Source: Thermoflexales bacterium
Lineage (GTDB): Bacteria; Chloroflexota; Anaerolineae; Fen-1058
Reading direction: 5' to 3'
DNA length: 24,024 nucleotides
NCBI GenBank assembly: GCA_016931085.1
Contig: JAFGFO010000433.1
Location: 1-24,024, forward strand
Below are positions 17,436-24,024 of the stretch, piece by piece. Every line of letters starts with the position of its first letter. The first letter of the stretch is position 1. The notes under the pieces were generated by a model. It had not been told where the DNA came from. It searched no databases and saw nothing but the letters and a program-made list of their open reading frames with translations. The position numbers and the translations under genes are program-made.

Positions 17436-18962
17436 TGTCGCCGGGCAGTGGCTCGACGAGGACGGCGAGCCGGTGGGAGAGCCGTTCGTGATCGCGGATG
17501 CGACCGGGGTCGAGCAGTTCTACCGGCCCTACGTCTCGTACAACCCCTACAACCAGCGTTTCCTGGTCTCGATGCAGGCCTTGTCGACAGCGGGCGGCAG
17601 CCGGGTGGCTTATGCGCTGGTGGGCCTTGGGGAGACGACCAGCGCGCTGCGCGTCACGTCGGGGCGGGCGAGTGGACGGCCGGCCTGGAGCGCATGGTCG
17701 TGTCCGAGGCCAATCCTGTTGATGGCACGTGGCTGCTGTTTTGGGATGGGGGATTCTACCGTCACATCCCCGATAGTTACCCCGATCACGCCTGGGGTTT
17801 GTGCGGGCTGGCAGTGGCGGTCGATGCTGACGGCAACCCGGTGGGCGAGCCGTTCCAAGTTACGGAATGGGGGGCAACGGCCAGCTCGCAGATCGTGCCG
17901 GCGGTGGCGTTTGACCCCAGCAGCCAGCGTTGGCTGCTGGCCTGGAGCACCAACCCGCACGGCTCGCCAAGGCGGGTGCTTGGTCGGTTAGTCGAGTGGT
18001 CGCGCGAAGCGGGTCAGATCACCGCCAACAGTACGATCTCGATTGCAGCAACTTATCGCGACGCCTTTGCGCCGGCGGCAGCCTACAACCCGGCCGCGGG
18101 CGAGTTCTTGGTCGCCTTCACCGTCAACGGTCTCGTCAACAGCGTGAACCGTTCCTGGGAGCTCGTCTACCAGCGCGTGCTGACCGATGGCATGCTGCCG
18201 GGTGGCGTGGAAGCGTCAGTGCTGCTCGACAGACACGGCACGCACAACTGGACCGATGCCAACTCGCTGGAGGTTGTGAGCGGGACAGGCGAATACTTGC
18301 TGAGCTACGCATCTGTCCGGGACGGCGGCGGGTTCTTCACCGGCCCGTATGACGTGCGCCAGTTCAGGCTAGATGGGCAAGGGGCAGGCCCCTCCAACGG
18401 CCTGGTGTCTGACTATACCCCGCGAGCAACGGATGGGGAATACGACGTGGCCGTGGGTGACGGCGGCAGCGTGCTGGCCGTGTGGGGCGACCTGCGAGAC
18501 GGCGCACCGCACGTTTGGGGCCGACGCTACGGTGTAGGTGATGAGCTCCCCACACCGCGTGTGACCAAATACTACTACCACGGCGGGCAGCGGGTGGCAC
18601 AGCGCACGCTGGAGGGATTGTATTACCTGCACGGCGATCACCTGGGCTCGACCAGCCTGGCCACCTACGGCAGCGGGGCACAAATAGGGCAGATTGTGCC
18701 GGACAGCCGGGTGTGGTACTATCCCTATGGCGAGGTGCGCTACGGCGGAGAGGGCTCACCGACCGACTTTGGCTTCACGGGTCAGAGGAATGTGCCTGGC
18801 ACTAACTTGATCCACATGGGCGCACGCTGGTATGACCCGCGACTTGGCCGTTGGATCAGCGCAGACACTCTTGTGCCCGATTTCTCCAATCCGCAGAGCC
18901 TCAATCGATACAGTTACGTCTACAACAGACCTTTGGCTTTCATCGACCGGGGCGGGCACCTG
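17434..18962 (+). repeat. Long direct repeat, copy C (frameshifted)
   Basis: Homologous to 11023-12575 and 13969-15525. It starts at GATGTCGCCGGGCAGTGG, overlapping the stop codon of the propeller gene by two bases, and ends with the RHS core at IDRGGH. Compared with copy B, two extra bases occur at about 17653-17657 (CGCGTCACGTC against CGTTACGTC). Confidence 0.92.
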
Positions 18963-19667
18963 CCGGTACCAGTTATTGTTGCACTCGTAGTCCTTGGTGG
19001 TGTTGGCGTTGGTTACGGGGTTAGCACACTTCTAGGCTATCATACCCTACCTTTTGATCCTCCAACGATGATAACAAACAGGGTTACGGATCAATATCCT
19101 ATTACTTCGAGCGACATGACCGTATGGCTTTGTAATCAACTGGTGACGAATGCTCAATCTGACGTTGTGCACAGGATTCAAGAAGCTTGGCTCAGTGGGA
19201 ATCTGGCGAAACAGGATGCAGCAATGCAGGCATGGACGGCCCTTGTAGGCACCGGTGCAACTTGGGATTTCAAACCTGATATTATACTGGCGGACAAGTT
19301 TATCCCAGGTACATATGACATTATACTGGGCAATCGTCAACTCCATTACGACGTTATTGCCAACATACACTTTGGCTTTGTGGGGCGTGCTGCGGGCTTT
19401 AGTGGCGAGCTCCTTAAGTGGGGTGCTGGTATTGCTCAAACAAAGCGAGCGATAACAACCCTCGATCCAGAAAACTTTGGAGATTGCCTGGGTTCCTATT
19501 GCGACCATCCCTATGCTACCTGGGCTATAGGGTTTGGCACCTCTCTCTACAAGGATTACTGGTATCGACTGGATGAGCTGACCGATGAGGCTTTCACTCA
19601 AGCCCTGCAAGCATACATCGAAGAGTATGGGGAGATGCCCCCTTGTACCCAGTCGTGGTGTACACCT
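18963..19667 (+). other. C-terminal tip C: polymorphic toxin type 44-like domain
   Basis: After the hydrophobic stretch (VPVIVALVVLGGVGVGYGV) the tip contains WDFKP (about 19263), then LHYDVIANIHFGFVGRAAGF (about 19340-19400), LLKWGAGIAQ, and DHPYATWAIGFG (about 19504). From memory this is the pattern of the bacterial toxin 44 (Ntox44, PF15607) family, a tip domain of polymorphic toxins that is predicted, not known to me as proven, to act on nucleic acid. The His and Asp residues in these motifs are the likely functional ones. Confidence 0.75.
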
Positions 19668-19685
19668 TGATACTTGAGGTGAACA

Positions 19686-20306
19686 ATGTGTGTAAAAAGG
19701 TTACATTGTAAATGGACGGACAAGAAATTGACACTGATCATACTACTTGTAGCTACACTGGCCCTATTCCTGGCAGCTTGTGCTCTCCTGGAGCCGCCCG
19801 CCCCACAGCGTTCTTTCGCACTCAAAGAACTATTGATTGATCAAGAAACTGTATCACCAGCCTGGGAAGCCTTTAAGCCTTTTTGCCCATGCAAAGACGA
19901 TATGTGCACTACCGAGTGCGTCGCTATACAGTTTGGAATCTATGATAGAGAACCGCCGATACGAGCCAGTCAGGATATTTATCGTTACCGTAGCATGGGC
20001 ATCGCGCAGCGCACATTTGAGCAAGTGTACTTGCCACGATTCGAGTTTCTCAACTCAAATGGCGAGTGGATATATCAAAGCCCAATAGCAGATCAGTCAC
20101 ACTTTGGTTGCTATGACTCAAAAGGGCATACAGAACCAGTGTGCCAGTGGGCTGGCCGTTACGAGGAATATATAGTGGTCTTCAGGGCGCATATGCTCTC
20201 AGGCGAAATGTCACTGGAGGGGATGGAACAAGTGGTTAGGGCTATTGACGCACGGATGGCGCAGTATTTGGACAAGCCCTACCAGAGCACCCCAACAGGC
20301 AGGTAG
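19686..20306 (+). CDS. Small lipoprotein after tip C, candidate immunity protein
   Basis: 206 residues. The ATG follows GAGGTGA (19677-19683), 15 bases after the stop of orphan C. It has a basic N-terminus, a hydrophobic run and a perfect lipobox LAAC (Cys32), so it should be a lipoprotein. The mature part has clustered cysteines (CPCKDDMCTTEC, then Cys residues in FGCYDSKG and VCQW) that could form disulfides outside the cytoplasm. I do not recognise a family. By position it would be the immunity gene for the type 44 tip. An exported location is unexpected for protection against a toxin predicted to act in the cytoplasm, so the pairing is less certain than for the protease tips. Confidence 0.78.
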   Translation: MCVKRLHCKWTDKKLTLIILLVATLALFLAACALLEPPAPQRSFALKELLIDQETVSPAWEAFKPFCPCKDDMCTTECVAIQFGIYDREPPIRASQDIYRYRSMGIAQRTFEQVYLPRFEFLNSNGEWIYQSPIADQSHFGCYDSKGHTEPVCQWAGRYEEYIVVFRAHMLSGEMSLEGMEQVVRAIDARMAQYLDKPYQSTPTGR

Positions 20307-20324
20307 TCCCTGTTCGTCGAGTCA

Positions 20325-20337
20325 GTTTCATTGAAAC
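20325..20337. repeat. Short perfect palindrome GTTTCA-T-TGAAAC
   Basis: A 13-base inverted repeat in the 91-base spacer between the lipoprotein gene and copy D. It resembles the end of some CRISPR repeats but occurs once only. It could be a small operator or part of a weak hairpin. Confidence 0.4.
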
Positions 20338-20397
20338 ACTGTAGGCAGGTCGTGGGAAACGGAAGAAGACTATCAAGGCAGTGATGGACGCGAGGTG

Positions 20398-20597
20398 CTC
20401 TGCTGGTGTACCTGAGCAAGGTGGACTACACGCCTGGTGGTGGTCTGCCCCATGGCGACGTCGTCGGGCAGTGGCTGGATGAGGCAGGTGAGGTGGTAGG
20501 GGAGCCGTTCGTGATCGCGGACGCGACCGGGGCCGAGCAGTTCTACTGGCCTTACGTCTCGTACAACCCCTACAACCAGCGTTTTCTGGTTTCGATG
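20398..20597 (+). repeat. Long direct repeat, copy D (200-bp truncated remnant)
   Basis: This starts at CTCTGCTGGTGTACCTG, matching copy A from about 10980 (slightly further upstream than B and C), and ends at TCTGGTTTCGATG, where copies A-C continue with the propeller. It encodes DVVGQWLDEAGEVVGEPFV to YNPYNQRFLVSM and then runs in frame into the beta-helix gene. No RHS core or tip remains. It marks the far end of the module array. Confidence 0.88.
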
Positions 20598-20609
20598 AGG
20601 AGAACTGGT

Positions 20610-22442
20610 ATGACAAGTCGCTTTTCCAGGCATACATTTTCGCTGTCTGTCGCTGCGCTGGGCGCGGGGCTCGGCTTGGCCCTGACCATCCTGTTGGTAC
20701 TGGGTGCGGCTCCACCCTTGGTCTGCGCGGCCGAGATCGACGGTATCGACACCACCGACGACGACCTAGCCAAAAATAACAACTGCACACTGCGCGAGGC
20801 GATCCAGGCCGCCAATACGGATGCCAAGGTGGATCGTTGCCCGGCCGGCAGCGGCGCTGACACTATCCTCTTGCCGGCCGGCATCTACACTCTGACGCTG
20901 GCCGGGGCAGGCGAGGACAGTAACGCCACCGGCGACCTGGACATCACCGCGCCTCTGACCATCGCCGGGGTTGGGCCGGGGCAGACAATCATCAATCCCG
21001 GCGCTGGGACTGTCGTCATCTCGGGCGTGACAATCATGGACGGCCACGTCATCAGCAGTAGCGGCGGCGGCATCTATAACGCGGGCGCCGCGCTAACGCT
21101 CAACCATACCATCGTCACCAGCAACACGGCTCATGGGGATTGGCCTGAGGGCAGAGGCGGCGGCATCTATAACGCTGGCCCTGAGCTGGCTCTCATTGGC
21201 GCTACCATCGTGAGCAGCAATGTTGCTACCGGCACTCATAGTGGCGGGGGTGGAGTGTCTGTCGATCGAGGCAACGCCTTGTTGAGCGAGGGTCAGATCA
21301 TTGGCAATTTCGCTACGTGGGGGGGCGGCGTGTTCGTCGACACAGGTTACATAGTGTTGAGCGGCACGCAGGCATACATTGCCGGCAATTCCACCACGGC
21401 CAGCGGTGGCGGGATATATGCCTACCATGGGAGTGTGACGCTGAACAGCACGCAAGTGCAAATCACTGGCAACTTGGCTGGCGGCAGTGGCGGGGGAGTA
21501 GTCCTGGACGGGGGCGACGCGAGCCTGAACGTGGTCGAAGGGCAAATCGCCGGCAACTCTGCTCGCTCCGAGGGTGGTGGGATACTCAGTGGAGGAAAAA
21601 TCGTGCTGAGCGGCGGGCAAATCGTCGATAATGCTGCTGGCCTGCGGGGCGGTGGCATGGCTCTTCACTGGGGTCATTTGACGTTGAGCAGCACGCAGAC
21701 GCACATCGCCGGCAATTCCGCTCCCGAGGGCAGCGGTTTGTACAGTTATGGCGGCATGATTGACCAACTGGCCGCGCTGACGATCGGCGGCGACGTATAC
21801 CAGGTTGGCGAGGTGTTCAATGGAGGAGACGCCGCCCTGCGCATTGATGGTTCACTTCACCTAAAGGTGGGGGTGTTCAATGCGCCCAGCATGCTGGAGA
21901 TCACCGGCCTCTTCACGCACACCGGCGGCACGTACCGGCAGATGCAGGTCGTCAGCGGCATGGCCGATGTTGGTTTCCCCAAGGTGGGCGGGCTGATCCT
22001 CAACGCCGGTGGGCGCGATCTGGGACGCACCGAGGTGGTCATCCGGGCTGGCCAGGACTGCACCACGGTTGGGGGTGAGACGGTCAGGCATTGCTATACC
22101 ATCACGTCCACCACCCCAGCCACGGTAACGGCGACCTTTTTCTTCAACAGCAGCGAGCTGCCCGCCGGCAACACTTGTGATACACTAGACCTCTACCACT
22201 GGGATGGGGCATGGAGCGCTCCGCTGGCGGCGGACGGGCGGCAGTGCGTAAGCTCCCCCTATTCCGTCCGTGTCACGGACGTGGCCAGCTTTTCGCCCTT
22301 TGTGCTCAAAAGTGGCGGCGCGCCCACGATTGTTGCGCTGCGGGCGCTGGTTGCGCGCGGGGGTGCACCTGCCCTGCTGCTCCTCGGCGCGTTTGCCTTG
22401 GGGTTGGTTGGCGCTGCTCTGCGCCGGGGTTGGTGGCGGTAG
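20610..22442 (+). CDS. Secreted beta-helix surface protein with CTLREAIQAAN motif and C-terminal anchor
   Basis: 610 residues. I choose the ATG at 20610 because AGGAG (20598-20602) lies 7 bases upstream and a signal peptide starts there (hydrophobic LSVAALGAGLGLALTILLVLG, cleavage near VCAAE). The in-frame upstream extension to 20406 is the RHS copy D remnant. Next comes CTLREAIQAAN (Cys59), the CSLREA motif common at the start of secreted right-handed beta-helix proteins. Residues about 150-400 are Gly/Asn-rich parallel beta-helix rungs (GGGIYN, IAGNS). The C-terminus ends with PFVLKSGG, a hydrophobic span (APALLLLGAFALGLVGAAL) and RRGWWR, a sorting or membrane-anchor tail. The usual G-DRVF segment between the TIAG and VTISGVTI motifs seems missing. 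Likely role: cell-surface or polysaccharide-interacting protein. No enzyme activity can be claimed. It converges with the recombinase gene, with 28 bases between stops. Confidence 0.87.
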   Translation: MTSRFSRHTFSLSVAALGAGLGLALTILLVLGAAPPLVCAAEIDGIDTTDDDLAKNNNCTLREAIQAANTDAKVDRCPAGSGADTILLPAGIYTLTLAGAGEDSNATGDLDITAPLTIAGVGPGQTIINPGAGTVVISGVTIMDGHVISSSGGGIYNAGAALTLNHTIVTSNTAHGDWPEGRGGGIYNAGPELALIGATIVSSNVATGTHSGGGGVSVDRGNALLSEGQIIGNFATWGGGVFVDTGYIVLSGTQAYIAGNSTTASGGGIYAYHGSVTLNSTQVQITGNLAGGSGGGVVLDGGDASLNVVEGQIAGNSARSEGGGILSGGKIVLSGGQIVDNAAGLRGGGMALHWGHLTLSSTQTHIAGNSAPEGSGLYSYGGMIDQLAALTIGGDVYQVGEVFNGGDAALRIDGSLHLKVGVFNAPSMLEITGLFTHTGGTYRQMQVVSGMADVGFPKVGGLILNAGGRDLGRTEVVIRAGQDCTTVGGETVRHCYTITSTTPATVTATFFFNSSELPAGNTCDTLDLYHWDGAWSAPLAADGRQCVSSPYSVRVTDVASFSPFVLKSGGAPTIVALRALVARGGAPALLLLGAFALGLVGAALRRGWWR

Positions 22443-22470
22443 AAATCGTTGATGCTTACGCCATCCCTGT

Positions 22471-24024
22471 TCAGTCACTGGAGGATAGATTGTCAATCAG
22501 GCGTTTGTCTTTTTGGCCATTGTATGCCCTTCGCACCTGCGGCCGGCGCGAGCCAAGGTTGATCGCCAACCCGACCGGCCAACCGCCGCTGCGCAAGCGA
22601 GCCTCCAGTTGCTCCATATCCAGTTGAGTGAGGCAGCGCGCCCTCTTGATCAGAACGATCACCGTGCTGCCTGCCCGGCCAGCAAGGCCAACCAGCATGA
22701 TTGCACTGTCGGCCTTGCCGCGACCGGGCGGGGTGCGCTGTGTATTCACCGCCAGGCCGCTGCTCTTGAGCTCGGCCGCCAACGCCTGAAGCGGGTCCTG
22801 GTGGTTATGGTTGAACACCCGGTAATAAGCTGCCAGGATTCGACCGCTCATGTCGGCGGGTGAAGGCTCTGGCTGGGCAGGCTGGTCACCTGGCTGCTTG
22901 TCCTCCATCTGTAAGCGGCTGGCCAGCAGCCGCACTGCCATCGCCCACGGATACAGGTGACGGCTTTCTTCATACCAACTCTCCCACTCGCCGGGCGGCG
23001 CTTTCTTGAGCACCGACAACACGGCCGGACGTCTGATGCCCATCAGCGTGCCGATCTGGCTGGCCGTCACGCCGCTCTTGGGTTGGGCAGCAAGCCATTC
23101 CTCCAGCCGCTTGCGCTGCAGCCAGTCAAAGGCGTGCAGGTACGATCCGGTCGTCGTGTCGGTGCTGGCGTGGCCCAAGCTGCGGGCGATCTCGATCGGC
23201 AGCACGCCCGACACGAGCAGGCGATTGGCGTACACGTGGCGCAGGGTGTGAAAGGTGATGGGCAAGGCGATCGGGTCCTGCTTGATCTCTAGCACGCGGA
23301 TGGCGGCATTGACGGCCCGTCCCAGGTTCTCGATCAGGTTCTCGTCCTCATCTGAGCTCAGGAATCGGGCGGCCGGGTTGCCGCCGGCCGCTTCCCATCG
23401 GCGCTGCCACCAAGCGCGCAGCAGGTCGAGCACCTCGGGCGGCACGTGCCTGACCCACACCACGCGTGACTTGCCGCGCTTGGAGCGCCACACGCGCAGG
23501 TAGGGCATTTGTGCGTCCAGCACCACGTCCCCCAGCCGCATGTGGGCGATTTCGCGCCTGCGCAGGCCCAAGAAGGTGGCCAGCAGGATAGCAAGAAAGG
23601 CATTGTAGGCCAGGCGAACTTTGGCCGGCAGCTTTTGGGCCATGGCGCGCTGCCGCCAGGCCAGCAGTTGGGCCAACATCTGCGCCACGTGCCCCATTGA
23701 GGGCAAGTTGACCGGCCGCAGCCGGCGGGCCAGCCTGACTGCACTGCGGTTCAACTCGGCCACATCCATCCCCATTTCCTCTTGCAGGAACTCGATCACC
23801 CGGCCCATCACCGTCAGCAGGCGGGAGCGCGTACTGACGCCCAAATCCAGGGCGGCTACTTCGCGCACGTCCTCCTCGTCCAGCTCGTCCCAGCGCACGC
23901 CAGCCAGGTGACGTACCAACGTGCTGCCAGCCGAGCGATAGTTGGCCAGGGTGAGCGGCGTCAGCCTGGTGGCGCGGCACAGGTGGGCCAGCCAGGCGGC
24001 CAATGCGGCCACGTTGAAGGCGTC
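22471..24024 (-). CDS. Tyrosine recombinase with C-terminal degenerate GxxExxY-like domain (5' end at window edge)
   Basis: The frame is open to the window edge; a GTG at 24012-24010 has no visible Shine-Dalgarno, so the true start may be outside. Numbering from that GTG gives 513 residues. Residues 1-100 are an alpha-helical SAM-like core-binding domain. Residues 130-300 are the catalytic domain with all expected residues: Arg151 (GLRRRE), Lys178, His255 and Arg258 (HTLRH), His281 (LGHAS) and Tyr291 (TGSYLHAF). Residues about 313-337 look like a helix-turn-helix (VTASQIGTLMGIRRPAVLSV). Residues about 387-498 align with the GxxExxY family (PF13366, PD-(D/E)XK-like) through AAELKSSGL, VIVLIK and WPVGLAINLGSRRPQVRR. 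The GxxExxY motif itself is absent, and the Glu of the usual VELK is replaced. It may mobilise this region or be unrelated to the RHS array. It ends 28 bases from the beta-helix gene in convergent orientation. Confidence 0.87.
   Translation of the reverse strand, partial: DAFNVAALAAWLAHLCRATRLTPLTLANYRSAGSTLVRHLAGVRWDELDEEDVREVAALDLGVSTRSRLLTVMGRVIEFLQEEMGMDVAELNRSAVRLARRLRPVNLPSMGHVAQMLAQLLAWRQRAMAQKLPAKVRLAYNAFLAILLATFLGLRRREIAHMRLGDVVLDAQMPYLRVWRSKRGKSRVVWVRHVPPEVLDLLRAWWQRRWEAAGGNPAARFLSSDEDENLIENLGRAVNAAIRVLEIKQDPIALPITFHTLRHVYANRLLVSGVLPIEIARSLGHASTDTTTGSYLHAFDWLQRKRLEEWLAAQPKSGVTASQIGTLMGIRRPAVLSVLKKAPPGEWESWYEESRHLYPWAMAVRLLASRLQMEDKQPGDQPAQPEPSPADMSGRILAAYYRVFNHNHQDPLQALAAELKSSGLAVNTQRTPPGRGKADSAIMLVGLAGRAGSTVIVLIKRARCLTQLDMEQLEARLRSGGWPVGLAINLGSRRPQVRRAYNGQKDKRLIDNLSSSD

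Larger units (their letters stand above)
17434..19670 (+). pseudogene. Orphan RHS C-terminal module C with toxin type 44 tip, frameshifted
   Basis: The expected protein begins in one frame (DVAGQWLDEDGEPVG to TTSALR). After a 2-nt insertion near 17655 it continues in another frame (VGAGEWTAGLERM onward) to the stop at 19668-19670. The first frame has no ATG: a stop lies at 17422-17424 and the first candidate is a GTG at 17473 without a Shine-Dalgarno. No intact module can be made without a frame repair. The downstream part (core plus tip) is a clean open frame. The core ends YNRPLAFIDRGGH, followed by a hydrophobic stretch and a tip matching polymorphic toxin type 44. I read it as a stored, silent module, which could still donate its intact core and tip by recombination within the core. 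Confidence 0.82.

Noticed and set aside
17448..17655. N-terminal part of the 740-codon frame at 17448 as a real protein start
   Set aside because: Its first 68 codons are an Arg/Gly-rich misreading of the repeat. The homologous frame is 17434-17653 in another phase, so this reflects the frameshift in copy C.
20325..20337. CRISPR-repeat-like GTTTCATTGAAAC
   Set aside because: It occurs once, with no spaced copies and no cas genes.
20406..20609. Upstream start for the beta-helix gene
   Set aside because: The upstream in-frame part is the RHS copy D remnant. The ATG at 20610 has a Shine-Dalgarno and starts a proper signal peptide.

Overview
The window is GC-rich DNA that reads like Chloroflexota (an Anaerolineae- or Caldilineae-type bacterium). 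This assignment is an inference. It rests on very large Sec-exported proteins built from DUF11/NEW3/PKD/cadherin-like repeats, a YFPIVMKNY motif after a signal peptide, WapA-style RHS proteins whose core has the KYYY-GGQRVA form, and a CTLREAIQAAN beta-helix protein. No rRNA or tRNA gene and no CRISPR array was found.

Layout: (1) 2-3880, the 3' part of a giant secreted adhesin-like protein with three nearly identical 273-bp cadherin-type repeats. (2) 3881-4486, a spacer with a strong hairpin in a palindromic element, a relic of the preceding gene's C-terminal domain, and a good promoter. (3) 4487-13285, a complete 2932-aa Sec-exported RHS/YD-repeat protein with a beta-propeller-like insert just before the RHS core and a trypsin-like C-terminal effector domain. 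(4) 13350-20597, a downstream series of displaced modules. Each direct repeat of about 1.55 kb carries the last part of the RHS protein (propeller plus core). The first two are followed by an unrelated, AT-richer C-terminal domain and then a small exported protein. (5) 20610-22442, a beta-helix surface protein whose ribosome binding site sits at the junction with the last, truncated repeat copy. (6) 22471-24024, minus strand, a tyrosine recombinase that appears fused to a degenerate GxxExxY (PD-(D/E)XK-like) domain.

The main reading is that this is an RHS C-terminal cassette array. The live gene (copy A) carries a trypsin-like tip followed by a lipoprotein gene. Orphan B carries a C39 papain-like peptidase tip followed by a PQQ-type beta-propeller gene. 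Orphan C carries a polymorphic toxin type 44 tip followed by a lipoprotein gene. Copy D is only a 200-bp remnant. Decay increases with distance from the live gene: B has an intact reading frame, C has a 2-nt frameshift and no start codon, and D is truncated. This fits stepwise displacement of old toxin/immunity tips by recombination in the repeated region, as known for rhs/wapA orphan modules in other phyla. The unusual points here are the propeller insert that supplies the homology, the two protease-type tips preceded by hydrophobic segments, and the exported rather than cytoplasmic candidate immunity proteins.
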